From Opitutia bacterium Tous-C1TDCM (GTDB lineage: Bacteria > Verrucomicrobiota > Verrucomicrobiia > Opitutales > Opitutaceae): DNA of 52,804 nt. A program made the translations under genes and the position numbers. Below, one piece after another: positions 19,401-26,365 of the stretch (positions are counted from its first letter, which is position 1; the number at the start of each line of letters is the position of its first letter). The stretch is taken from the NCBI GenBank assembly GCA_002288455.1, contig NEUS01000011.1, forward strand, positions 1 to 52,804, in the 5' to 3' direction. Under the pieces are notes generated by a model, which saw only the letters and a list, made by a program, of their open reading frames with translations, was not told where the DNA came from and did no database searches.

Positions 19401-19608
19401 CGGCGACCGCCCCTTCCCGCTCATCGAGCCGCAGCTTGCCCTCGCGCCGCGCCGGGTCCTGGCCGTGGCAGGCGAAACAGTTTTCGGAAAGGATCGGCCG
19501 GATCTCCCGGTTGAAATCCGGCCCCGCGGCCACGGCCGGACCGGCGGCGAACAGGCCGGCGGCGAGCAGCGGGAGGGAGCGGGGCAACACCATGCCCCAT
19601 CGTCGCAC
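16453..19608 (-). CDS. PSD1 and planctomycete cytochrome c domain-containing protein (PSCyt1/DUF1549/LamG/DUF1553)
   Basis: A 1051-residue exported protein. Signal peptide about 1-28; a c-type heme motif CFACH at 44-48 in the PSCyt1 domain (DFNREIRPILSENCFACHG, then MPPPEAHKTVTPAQ); DUF1549 (PSCyt2) at about 140-340 with a second motif CARCHDHKFDPIAQRDYY near 334; a LamG/concanavalin-like insert at about 430-610 (APRIEGSALDFAGKAG); and DUF1553 (PSD1) at about 740-1000 with RVVVNRFWAQLFGTGLV. It probably acts in the periplasm as an electron-transfer-linked partner of the DUF1501 protein directly downstream. The upstream AraC-type regulator is divergent and may control it. Confidence 0.92.
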   Translation of the reverse strand: MRRWGMVLPRSLPLLAAGLFAAGPAVAAGPDFNREIRPILSENCFACHGQDPARREGKLRLDEREGAVAVRDGIAAVVPGRPDESELLRRLASTDATEAMPPPEAHKTVTPAQREVLRAWIAAGAPYARHWAFVPPQREPLPAVRQTAWPRQPLDRFVLARLEAENLAPAPEAAPATWLRRAALDLTGLPPTPAELDAFAADVRARGEAAYAAAADRLLASPHYGERQAIEWLDAARYADTHGFNNDSTRTMWRWRDWVIEAFNTNLPYDRFIAEQLAGDLLPQPTLEQRIATGFGRNHVINSEGGIIDEEYRVEYVADRVRTLSTAWLGLTMECARCHDHKFDPIAQRDYYRLAAFFNNVPEFGEDGRVANAVPMIPAPTRAQQQALREWESEAAAAAKAVDALAAGWTWSNASAAALPALAAEARARAAALNGCALLETERSGPGLVDEVWRPAADAPAPRIEGSALDFAGKAGATVAFWLRPEAGNPSDVPLLSALNHVGSPADSQYGKGRELRLIDGELELRLSERYPVYAVVVRSVGAQIRPDEWRHVAVAYAGGKAAAAVRMFVDGREIGTRVLHDGLSGEPPRRDFLVGADNAPDGRRWRGAFDDLTGFARALAADEIRAQFAAAALPYAAARRADGTARERELGWLRDALLGAEPTGAAALARRTRVAGELLALQRSLPTAMVMAEMATPRPARVLGRGQYDGPGEAVDAGVPERLLAPWPVGAPRNRLGLAQWLTQPDHPLTARVVVNRFWAQLFGTGLVKTLEDFGSQSEWPSHPGLLDHLATEFVGGRWNVKRWLRTVVLSATYRQSSAVSPALAARDPENRLLARGPRVRLPAELIRDQALAVSGLLVPTIGGPSVFPYQPEKLYDGIVVGANYPGTKWVESQGADRYRRSLYTFWKRTVPHPAMTTFDAPDREFCTVRRARTNTPLQALALWNEPGYFEAARRLGVRLLQADGADDAAKAEWGFRTATGRAPRPEETAVLVRTWQTLRRDYAANPDDAAKLLQVGAAPPEPGIPLPEQAAAAAVASMLLSLDETITKN

Positions 19609-19626
19609 ATCGGCCTGCGGCTGGCT

Positions 19627-19655
19627 TTGACGGACCGCGCGTGTCTTGGTATTAA
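19627..19655 (+). promoter_or_regulatory. Candidate sigma-70 promoter of the PAS-AraC regulator
   Basis: TTGACG (19627-19632), a 17-bp spacer and TATTAA (19650-19655) lie just before the start codon at 19665. Transcription would begin within a few bases of the ATG, implying a leaderless or nearly leaderless message; no ribosome binding site is visible. Confidence 0.55.
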
Positions 19656-19664
19656 AGGCGCACG

Positions 19665-20426
19665 ATGGCCGCTCCGCACTCCGCCGACTTCTTCCGCCGC
19701 CTGGCCGATCCCGCCGCGTTCGTCGACCTCTTCGACGTCTTGCCGGAAGTCTATCTTTTCGTGAAGGACCGGCGCCACCGGTATCTCAGGGCCAACCGGG
19801 CCGAACTCGCGCTCCACGGTTGCCGGCACGAGCGGGAAATGGCCGGGAAAACCGATTTCGATTTCCATCCGCCGGCTTTGGCGGCGCAGTACGTCGACGA
19901 GGATCGCCGGGTGCTGGCCTCCGGGCGGCCGCTGATCGACCAGGTTTGGCTCGTGCGCGGCGCGGATGGCCTGCCGCGTTGGTATTTTTCGAGCAAGTTC
20001 CCCCTGCGCGGACCGCGCGGCGCGGTGATCGGCCTGGCCGGCGTGATGCGGCCGTATGCCGGGACCGGACCGGCGGTCGGCGACTACGCGCGCCTCACCC
20101 GCGCCTGCGCGTACGTGCTCGCCCACTACGGGCAGCGCATCGCGCTGGCCGACCTGGCCGCCCAGGCGCACCTCTCGGCCAGCCAGCTGCAGCGGGAATT
20201 CCGCCGGCTCTTCGGCATGACCCCGGGCGACTACATCCTCAAGATCCGGTTGCACATGGCGCGCCGGGAACTCGAGCAGTCGGACCGGCCCGTCGGCCGC
20301 ATCGCGCTCGATTGCGGGTTCTATGACCAGAGTCATTTCACCCGCTCCTTTCGCTCCGACACCGGACAGCGGCCGCTCGACTACCGGCGCCAGTTCCGGC
20401 GCCGCAGCACGGACCCTGCGACCTGA
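19665..20426 (+). CDS. PAS domain-containing AraC family transcriptional regulator
   Basis: A 253-residue regulator. The N-terminal PAS domain (about 20-130) reads YLFVKDRRHRYLRANRAEL, then AGKTDFDFHPPALAAQYVDED, the sequence typical of PAS folds in planctomycete and verrucomicrobial AraC proteins. The C-terminal AraC-type double helix-turn-helix (about 148-245) has LADLAAQAHLSASQLQREFR and the family signature IALDCGFYDQSHFTRSFRSD. It should bind DNA and respond to a small ligand through PAS. It is divergent from the PSD1/DUF1501 pair with 56 bp between starts, and upstream of the Gfo/HEAT operon, so either could be a target. Confidence 0.92.
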   Translation: MAAPHSADFFRRLADPAAFVDLFDVLPEVYLFVKDRRHRYLRANRAELALHGCRHEREMAGKTDFDFHPPALAAQYVDEDRRVLASGRPLIDQVWLVRGADGLPRWYFSSKFPLRGPRGAVIGLAGVMRPYAGTGPAVGDYARLTRACAYVLAHYGQRIALADLAAQAHLSASQLQREFRRLFGMTPGDYILKIRLHMARRELEQSDRPVGRIALDCGFYDQSHFTRSFRSDTGQRPLDYRRQFRRRSTDPAT

Positions 20427-20510
20427 ATCTTCGCCTCGGCCGGTTCCCGCCGGTAGGCGCCGGTTTCGGCTCGGCATGGCGCCGGTTTGCGCACTCATTG
20501 GGTCAACCCT

Positions 20511-21836
20511 ATGTCCGCCCCGCGTCTCCCCTCCGCCGTGCGCCCTGCGCCGGCTCCCGTCACCCGCCGCACCGCGCTCAAGCACGGTCTCGCCGGCATC
20601 GTCGCCGCCGGCTTCGCCCCCAATTTCTTCCCCTCCCGGCTCTTCGGGCAAACCGCCCCGAGCAACCGGCTCCACGTCGGCGTCGTCGGCACCGGCCTCA
20701 TCGCCTCCAGCCACATCGGCACGCTGACCGGCCGCGACGACGCCCGCATCCTCGCCGTCTGCGACGTCAACCGCGGCAAGGCCGAGAAGGCCCGCGACCG
20801 CATCGACGCCGCTTACGGCCGCGCCCGCGAGAGCGGCGCCGCCCGCGGTGTCGCCGTGCATGCGTTGCACGAGGAACTCATCGCCCGGCCCGACCTCGAC
20901 GTCGTGTTCGTCTGCACCCCCGACCACTGGCACGCCGCCGTCAGCAAGCTCGCGATGGAATCCGGCAAGGACGTTTATTGCGAAAAGCCGCTCACGCTCA
21001 CCGTCCGCGAGGGCCGCGTCTTGGTCGACACCGCCCGCCGCTACGGCCGTATCCTGCAAACCGGTACGCAGCAGCGCTCCAACAAGTCGTTCCGCAAGGC
21101 CGCCGAGATCGTCCGCAACGGCTGGATCGGCGACATCAAATTGATCCGCACGCGGCTCGGCGAGTTTCCCGCCGCCGCCGCGCTGCCGGAAGAACCCGTG
21201 CCGGCCGGCTTCGACTACGACCGCTGGCTCGGGCCGACGCCGTGGCGCCCCTACAACGCCGAGCGCGTCAAAGGCGACTACGGCGGCGGCTGGCGCTGCT
21301 TCCTCGAATACGGCGGCCGCAAGAATGGCGACTGGGGCGCCCACCACTTCGACATCATCCAGAACGCGCTCGGCATGGACGGCTCCGGCCCCGTCGAGTT
21401 CATCCCCATCGGCCACGCGGGCTGCAAATTCCAGACCCACATCTACGCCAACGGCGTGCGCGTCGAGCGCCACGACACCGGCACGAAGGCCATGATCGAG
21501 TTCCAGGGCACCAAGGGCACCGTCTGGGTCTCGCGCGACGATTTCCTCGAAACCGATCCGCCCGAACTCGCCGCCCGTCCCCTCCGCGCCGAGGACGTCC
21601 GCGTTTACGCCAGCGACAATCACCACAGCGATTTCTTCTCCTGCGTGCGCACGCGCCAGCGCCCGATCGCCGACGCCGAAGTCGGCCACCGCACCGCCAC
21701 CATCTGCCATCTCAACGCGATCGCCGCCCAACTCGGCCGCACCGTGCGCTGGGATCCGAAGGCCGAAACCACTCCCGGCGATCCGGTCGCCGCCCGTCTG
21801 CTCGATCGTCCCCGTCGCGCCGGTTACGCCCTCTGA
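20511..21836 (+). CDS. Gfo/Idh/MocA family oxidoreductase (Tat-exported)
   Basis: The ATG at 20511 is chosen over 20487 because it leads into a Tat-like signal (VTRRTALKHGLAGIVAAGF, RR at about 19-20). The Rossmann fold begins HVGVVGTGLIASSHIGTL (about 55-72), with VCDVNRG after the second strand, then VVFVCTPDHWHAAVSKLAM and YCEKPLTLTVREG, the conserved EKP dehydrogenase motif. DWGAHHFDIIQNALGMD in the C-terminal domain is typical of exported sugar-type dehydrogenases of this family. NAD(P)-dependent sugar oxidation is likely, substrate unknown. It is followed after 20 bp by a HEAT-repeat gene, forming an operon. Confidence 0.9.
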   Translation: MSAPRLPSAVRPAPAPVTRRTALKHGLAGIVAAGFAPNFFPSRLFGQTAPSNRLHVGVVGTGLIASSHIGTLTGRDDARILAVCDVNRGKAEKARDRIDAAYGRARESGAARGVAVHALHEELIARPDLDVVFVCTPDHWHAAVSKLAMESGKDVYCEKPLTLTVREGRVLVDTARRYGRILQTGTQQRSNKSFRKAAEIVRNGWIGDIKLIRTRLGEFPAAAALPEEPVPAGFDYDRWLGPTPWRPYNAERVKGDYGGGWRCFLEYGGRKNGDWGAHHFDIIQNALGMDGSGPVEFIPIGHAGCKFQTHIYANGVRVERHDTGTKAMIEFQGTKGTVWVSRDDFLETDPPELAARPLRAEDVRVYASDNHHSDFFSCVRTRQRPIADAEVGHRTATICHLNAIAAQLGRTVRWDPKAETTPGDPVAARLLDRPRRAGYAL

Positions 21837-21856
21837 GCCCCCTCTCCTGACCCGCC

Positions 21857-24109
21857 ATGTCACGCTTTTCCCTTCTTCTTCTCCTCGCCGTTGCCCTGCG
21901 CGCCGCCGAGCCCGCCCCGGGTCTCGCCGGTCTCACCTACTCGGGCGACCAATCCGCGCTTGAGGCCCTCGACCGCGAAATCGGCGCCGCCGGTGCCGAC
22001 TCCGTCCGCCTCGCCGCGCTCGAGTCCCGCCTGCTCGGCGTCCTGCAGCGCAAGGATACCGCCTTCGCCGCGCGCCAAGCCGTCGCCCAACGCCTCGGTT
22101 CCATCCTGGCTCTGGGCAAAACGCCGGCCCAGCCGCAAACGTACCGTGTCCTGGGCAATCTGCTCGCCGACGAACGCGACTCCGACGTCGCCCGCCTCGC
22201 CCTCGAACCTGCCGCCGGTCCCGCCATCGACCCGCTCTTCGTCACCGCCCTTGGCAAAAGCACCGGCCGGCCCCGGCTCGGTCTTATCGATTCGCTCGGC
22301 CGCCGCCGTGCGCAAACCGCGGTCGCGCCGCTGACCGCGCTCTTGACCAATCCGGATCCCGCCACGGCCGACGCCGCGGCCTCTGCGCTTGGCCAAATCG
22401 GCGGTGAGACCGCCCTCGCCGCCCTCGCGTCGGCGCCGGTCACCCCGGCCGTGGCCAAGGCCCGCTTGGCCGCCGCCTCCGGCCTGCCGGCCCCCGCGTC
22501 CGGCACCGCGCTGCGCAAACTCGCCGGCGAAGCCAAACTTCCCGCTGCCGTTCGTGCCGCGGCTTTCCGGGCCTCCCTCGATGCCAATCCGGCTGATGCC
22601 GCCGATCGACTCGCCGCGGTGCTCGCCGGCAGCGACCCCGCTTTGAAGTCTGCCGGTCTCGAAGCGGTCGCGGCGTCCGCTGCTCCCGGCCTCGTCGCTT
22701 CGCTCGCTTCCAAGCTCACCGGCTTTGATTCCGGCACGCAGGCTTCGCTCATCGCCGCGTTCGCCCGCCGCGCCGACCCGGCCGCCGGCTCTGCGATCGC
22801 GAGCGCCGCGAAACACCCGGACGCCGAAGTCCGCGCCGCCGCGGTTTCTGCCCTCGGTTTCCTCCCCGGCTCCTCCGCCACCGCCGCGCTCTTGGCGGGA
22901 GTCGCGTCCGGCGAAGACTCCGGCGCCGCCAAGCTCGCCCGCCAAAGCCTGACGCGACTCAACGGCCCCGGCGTCTCCGCCGCGATTTTGGCCGGCGCCG
23001 AGCGCGGCGAACCCGCCCTGCGTGCCGTCTATCTCGAGGCCCTCGCCCTGCGCGCCATGTCCGAAGGGCTCCCGCTGCTTCTCGCCGCCCGCAAAGACGC
23101 TTCCGCTCCCGTCCGCCTTGCCGCCGCCGCCGCCCTCGGCGATCTCGGCACCGCGGCCCAATTGGGCGCCCTGCTCGAATGGACGCTCGGCGCCACCGAC
23201 GACGCCGAACAGACCCGCGCCCTTCGCTCGGTGGTCAACGTGATCTTGCGCCAACCCGCCGGTGCCGGCCGCGGCGCCGCGCTCTTCTCCGCGATCGACC
23301 AAGCCGCTCCGGCCGTCGCTCTCCGCCTCCTGCCGGCGCTCGGCCGCATGGGCGACTCCGAGTCTGCGGCCTGCGCCGCCCGCCAGGCCCTGCGCGGCGA
23401 TGCCAAGCTCGCCGACGCCGCCGTCGCCGCCCTCGGCCGTTGGCCCGATGCCTCCGCCGTCCCGGCGCTCGTGGACATCGCCGAGAAATCCTCCCTCGCC
23501 GGTCCCGCCAAGGCGGCGCGCGACGCCGTCCTCCGGCACCATGGACGTATCCGCAATGTGTGGACTGAATCCTCGTCCGTTTTGGTCGGCCGGCTGATGG
23601 CGAAGGAAACCGATGCCGCCGGCCGCGCGCCGCTCCTCGCGCTGCTGCACCGCGCCCGCGACACCGCCGCGCTCAAGCTCGCCGAATCCCTCGGCGCCGA
23701 AGGCGCGCTGGCCGCGGAAGTCATCCGCGCCAACGGCAAAGGCGAACCCGGCGTGCGGGTTTCCGGCGGGTCCGGCGCCCGCAACGTCCTCGACTTCAAA
23801 TCCTCGACCCGCTGGTCCGTTCCCGCCGCCGGGGAAGAGTGGATCGAACTCGACTTCAAGGTCGGCCGCCCCCTGCGCGCGCTCACCCTCGACCAGTCGA
23901 CACGCACCGGCGAATTCCCGGAGAAGTACGAGGTCTATGTTTCGGACCGCGCCGAGGCCGCCGGCCCACCCGTCGCGTCCGGCACCGGCCAACGCAACCA
24001 GACCGTGATCGCGTTGCCCGCCGGCACCCGCGGCCGCTACGTCACGATCAAGAACGTCGCCCCGCGCGCCGACAGTTCCTGGACCGTCACCGATCTCTAC
24101 GTGGATTGA
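21857..24109 (+). CDS. Exported HEAT-repeat protein with C-terminal discoidin-like domain
   Basis: A 750-residue protein with signal peptide (about 1-17, LLLLLAVALRAAEP). The middle (about 130-560) consists of Ala/Leu-rich helical HEAT or PBS-lyase-type repeats such as AVAPLTALLTNPDPATADAAASALGQIG and later VRAAAVSALGFLP (given here as separate short motifs: DAAASALGQIG, RAAAVSALGFLP, RLAAAAALGDLG). The last 130 residues contain SSTRWSVPAAGEEWIELDF and EVYVSDR, a coagulation factor 5/8 (discoidin)-like carbohydrate-binding module. It is encoded directly after the Gfo/Idh/MocA gene. Probably a periplasmic or surface scaffold acting with the oxidoreductase; catalytic activity is not expected. 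Confidence 0.8.
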   Translation: MSRFSLLLLLAVALRAAEPAPGLAGLTYSGDQSALEALDREIGAAGADSVRLAALESRLLGVLQRKDTAFAARQAVAQRLGSILALGKTPAQPQTYRVLGNLLADERDSDVARLALEPAAGPAIDPLFVTALGKSTGRPRLGLIDSLGRRRAQTAVAPLTALLTNPDPATADAAASALGQIGGETALAALASAPVTPAVAKARLAAASGLPAPASGTALRKLAGEAKLPAAVRAAAFRASLDANPADAADRLAAVLAGSDPALKSAGLEAVAASAAPGLVASLASKLTGFDSGTQASLIAAFARRADPAAGSAIASAAKHPDAEVRAAAVSALGFLPGSSATAALLAGVASGEDSGAAKLARQSLTRLNGPGVSAAILAGAERGEPALRAVYLEALALRAMSEGLPLLLAARKDASAPVRLAAAAALGDLGTAAQLGALLEWTLGATDDAEQTRALRSVVNVILRQPAGAGRGAALFSAIDQAAPAVALRLLPALGRMGDSESAACAARQALRGDAKLADAAVAALGRWPDASAVPALVDIAEKSSLAGPAKAARDAVLRHHGRIRNVWTESSSVLVGRLMAKETDAAGRAPLLALLHRARDTAALKLAESLGAEGALAAEVIRANGKGEPGVRVSGGSGARNVLDFKSSTRWSVPAAGEEWIELDFKVGRPLRALTLDQSTRTGEFPEKYEVYVSDRAEAAGPPVASGTGQRNQTVIALPAGTRGRYVTIKNVAPRADSSWTVTDLYVD

Positions 24110-24150
24110 CCGGCGCTGCAGCCGCGGGCTGAGCCAAAAGCTTATGCCCT

Positions 24151-24272
24151 TGAGCGACGTTGGCTGAGAGTTGAGAGCAAAACCGTTGGGTTCGTCAGGT
24201 TGCTGGCTTCGGCCGCGTTTTCCGCGGCCGGGCAGATCGATCTTTCAACTCCCGGCTCTCAACCCTCAACTG
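24151..24272. repeat. Dispersed intergenic repeat, copy B
   Basis: Second copy of the element at 14861-14970, here between two convergent genes. It shares the same 20-mer core at about 24189-24208 and CTCAAC-rich tail. GCGTTTTCCGCGG inside it can form a small hairpin. No coding potential is evident. Confidence 0.75.
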
Positions 24273-24290
24273 CCCGATCGCCGATCGGGC

Positions 24291-25598
24291 TCAGACCAAG
24301 CTCCAGGGCCCGCGCATCGAGCGGCCGCGCATCCGGTTCGCGACGGCGTCGTCGGTGAACCGTTCCGCGACCGGATCCCATTTCAGCGGCCGCTTCAGCT
24401 GCATCGCGATGTTGCCCAGGTTGCAGATGCTCGTGGTGCGATGGCCGAACTCCACATCCGAAATCGGCCGCCCCCGCGTCCGGATCGCCTGCAGGAAATT
24501 GTCGTGGTGGTTAAGACTCACGGGGAGTTTCACCGCGCCCTTGCCGGCCTGCGCCGCGATTTCCTTCAGCAACTCGGGACCCGAGGCCTTGCTCGCGCTG
24601 CGCGACACATCCACCCAGCCGCGGTCGCCGAAGAAACGCACGTTGCCGTCGGAGATGCCGTCGTAGCGGGTCCGGCAGCGCAGCGTGACGCCGCTCGCAT
24701 AGCGGCACGTGAAGTCGACCTTCGTCGCCGTGGAAAACAGCCCCGTCGTCGGGAATTCGCCGTCGCCGACCACTTCGACCGGGCCCGATTCGTCCATGCC
24801 CAGCGCCCACTGCGCGATATCGATGTAGTGCGCGCCCCAGTTCGTCACCTGCCCGGCGGCGTAATCGAGGATGAAGCGGAAGTTGTAGTGGCAACCTTGC
24901 CGCGTGTACGGCTGGAACGGCGCGGGCCCGACCCACAGGTCCCAGTCCAGACCCGCCGGCACCGCCTCCGGTTTCCAATTCGCCCCGACGTATTTGTTGT
25001 TCGCCGGAATCAGGATCTCGATCCGGCTCAGTTTGCCCATGCCGCCGTTGCGGATGAATTCAGCCGTATCGTGGAAACGCCGGGACGAGCGCTGCTGCGT
25101 GCCGGTCTGCGCGACGCGGCCGTACTTGCGCGCCGCCGCGACCAGCGCGCGGCCTTCCTCGATCGTGAGCGTGAGCGGTTTCTCGACGTACACGTCCTTC
25201 CCGTTGCGCATCGCCTCGATCGCGTTCAACGCGTGCCAATTGTCCGGCGTGCAGACCATCACGGCGTCGATGTCGGGCCGCGCGGTCAGCTCGCGGAAAT
25301 CGTTGTAGGCGGCGCAATCCCGGTTGCCGTATCCGGTATTCACTTTCGCGGCCGCGAGATCGCGGTGCGTCTTGTCGACGTCGCACACCGCGAGGATGCG
25401 CACGTCGTCGAAGCCGAGCAGGGTCTCGAGGTGGCCTTGGGCGATGTTGCCCGTGCCGATGAAGCCGATCGTGATCTTCTTGCTCGGCGCCGTCTGCCCG
25501 AACATCCGCGACGGCAGGATGGCGGGAAACGCGGCGGCGGCGGAAACGAGGCTCGTGTTGCGCAGGAAAGCGCGGCGGGAAAGGAAGAGCGGATTCAT
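24291..25598 (-). CDS. Gfo/Idh/MocA family oxidoreductase (Tat-exported)
   Basis: A 435-residue paralogue of the oxidoreductase at 20511. Tat signal with SRRAFLRNTSLVSAAAAFPA (RR at about 8-9); Rossmann start IGFIGTGNIAQGHLETLL (about 43-60); VMVCTPDNWHALNAIEAM and YVEKPLTLTIEEG (EKP motif about 147); then TGTQQRSSRRFHDTAEFI and WGAHYIDIAQWALGMDESGP. The two paralogues share the same order of motifs, including GTQQRS, but are clearly diverged. Likely an NAD(P)-dependent sugar or polyol oxidoreductase in the periplasm. It lies 19 bp after the small HEAT-like gene on the same strand. Confidence 0.9.
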   Translation of the reverse strand: MNPLFLSRRAFLRNTSLVSAAAAFPAILPSRMFGQTAPSKKITIGFIGTGNIAQGHLETLLGFDDVRILAVCDVDKTHRDLAAAKVNTGYGNRDCAAYNDFRELTARPDIDAVMVCTPDNWHALNAIEAMRNGKDVYVEKPLTLTIEEGRALVAAARKYGRVAQTGTQQRSSRRFHDTAEFIRNGGMGKLSRIEILIPANNKYVGANWKPEAVPAGLDWDLWVGPAPFQPYTRQGCHYNFRFILDYAAGQVTNWGAHYIDIAQWALGMDESGPVEVVGDGEFPTTGLFSTATKVDFTCRYASGVTLRCRTRYDGISDGNVRFFGDRGWVDVSRSASKASGPELLKEIAAQAGKGAVKLPVSLNHHDNFLQAIRTRGRPISDVEFGHRTTSICNLGNIAMQLKRPLKWDPVAERFTDDAVANRMRGRSMRGPWSLV

Positions 25599-25617
25599 GG
25601 TCGTGCGGGCCGGGGGT

Positions 25618-26193
25618 TTAGGATTTGGCGGTCAGGCGCTCGACCGCACGGGCGGCGGCGGTGCGCACGGCCGCGGGTTCTTTCGCGTCGGCCTGCATGG
25701 CCTTGAGCGCCTCGAGCGCCCCGCGGTCGCCGCGCTGCGCGATGGAGCCGATGAGTCCGGCCTTGGCGTTGCCGCCGAGCTTGCCCAGCGCCCCGCGGTA
25801 GGCGGCGTCCACCGCCGGATCCTCGATCGCATCGAGGGCAAACCGCGCCGCATCCGCCGTGGCGTTGTCGAGCAGGAGCGCCGCCACCGCCGGCACGCAC
25901 TTGGCCGTGCCGATCAGCGCCAGCATGCGGCAGACGAACAGCTGCCCGACCGGCGTGAGTCCGGGCGCCGCGAGCGCCGCGAGCAGCTTCGCCTCCATCG
26001 CCGGGCGCTGCGCCGGCTCGGCATTCATCACCATCGCGCGCACCGTGGAACCGAAGGTGCGGTCGCTCCCATGGTCGAGCTTCGCGATCTCCGCCCATGG
26101 ATCGGGACTCGCGACAAATTGTTCCTCGTAGGCGCGGAACGGATCGTTTTCGGAGCGGACCCGCGGCGGGCGGGCGGGAGATTTTTCGGCCAT
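25618..26193 (-). CDS. Small HEAT-repeat-like protein
   Basis: The ATG at 26193 (MAEKSPARPPRVR) is preferred over the one at 26235, giving 191 residues. There is no signal peptide. The protein is helical, with FVCRMLALIGTAKCVPAVAALLLDNATADA (seen as the short motifs MLALIGTAKCVPAVAALL and ARFALDAIEDPAVDAAYR), the pattern of HEAT-like repeats. It precedes the Gfo/Idh/MocA gene with a 19-bp gap, echoing the Gfo plus HEAT arrangement at 20511-24109 in reversed gene order. A scaffold or binding partner is the simplest guess. Confidence 0.7.
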   Translation of the reverse strand: MAEKSPARPPRVRSENDPFRAYEEQFVASPDPWAEIAKLDHGSDRTFGSTVRAMVMNAEPAQRPAMEAKLLAALAAPGLTPVGQLFVCRMLALIGTAKCVPAVAALLLDNATADAARFALDAIEDPAVDAAYRGALGKLGGNAKAGLIGSIAQRGDRGALEALKAMQADAKEPAAVRTAAARAVERLTAKS

Positions 26194-26293
26194 GACGGAA
26201 GGGGATTGATCGAGGCGCGCTTGGTTTAACGCCATCGCGGCGCAGATCGAGCCTCAACGCGGTTACGCCGTTAACTCGCGCGCCGGTTCCGCT

Positions 26294-26308
26294 GCACGAA
26301 AGTGGGAT
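26294..26308 (+). promoter_or_regulatory. GCACGAAAGTGNGAT motif, copy 1
   Basis: A 15-bp word shared (14 of 15 bases) with 33942-33956. It contains the small palindrome CAC-GAAA-GTG and lies 58 bp upstream of the PSD1-type gene. The second copy is 103 bp upstream of the TonB-dependent receptor at 34059. A shared operator or promoter element is inferred. Confidence 0.35.
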
Positions 26309-26365
26309 GTCGCCGCGCGTGAAATCCGCGCCGCCCGCGCGATGGTCTTCCCACCCGCCCCTTTC

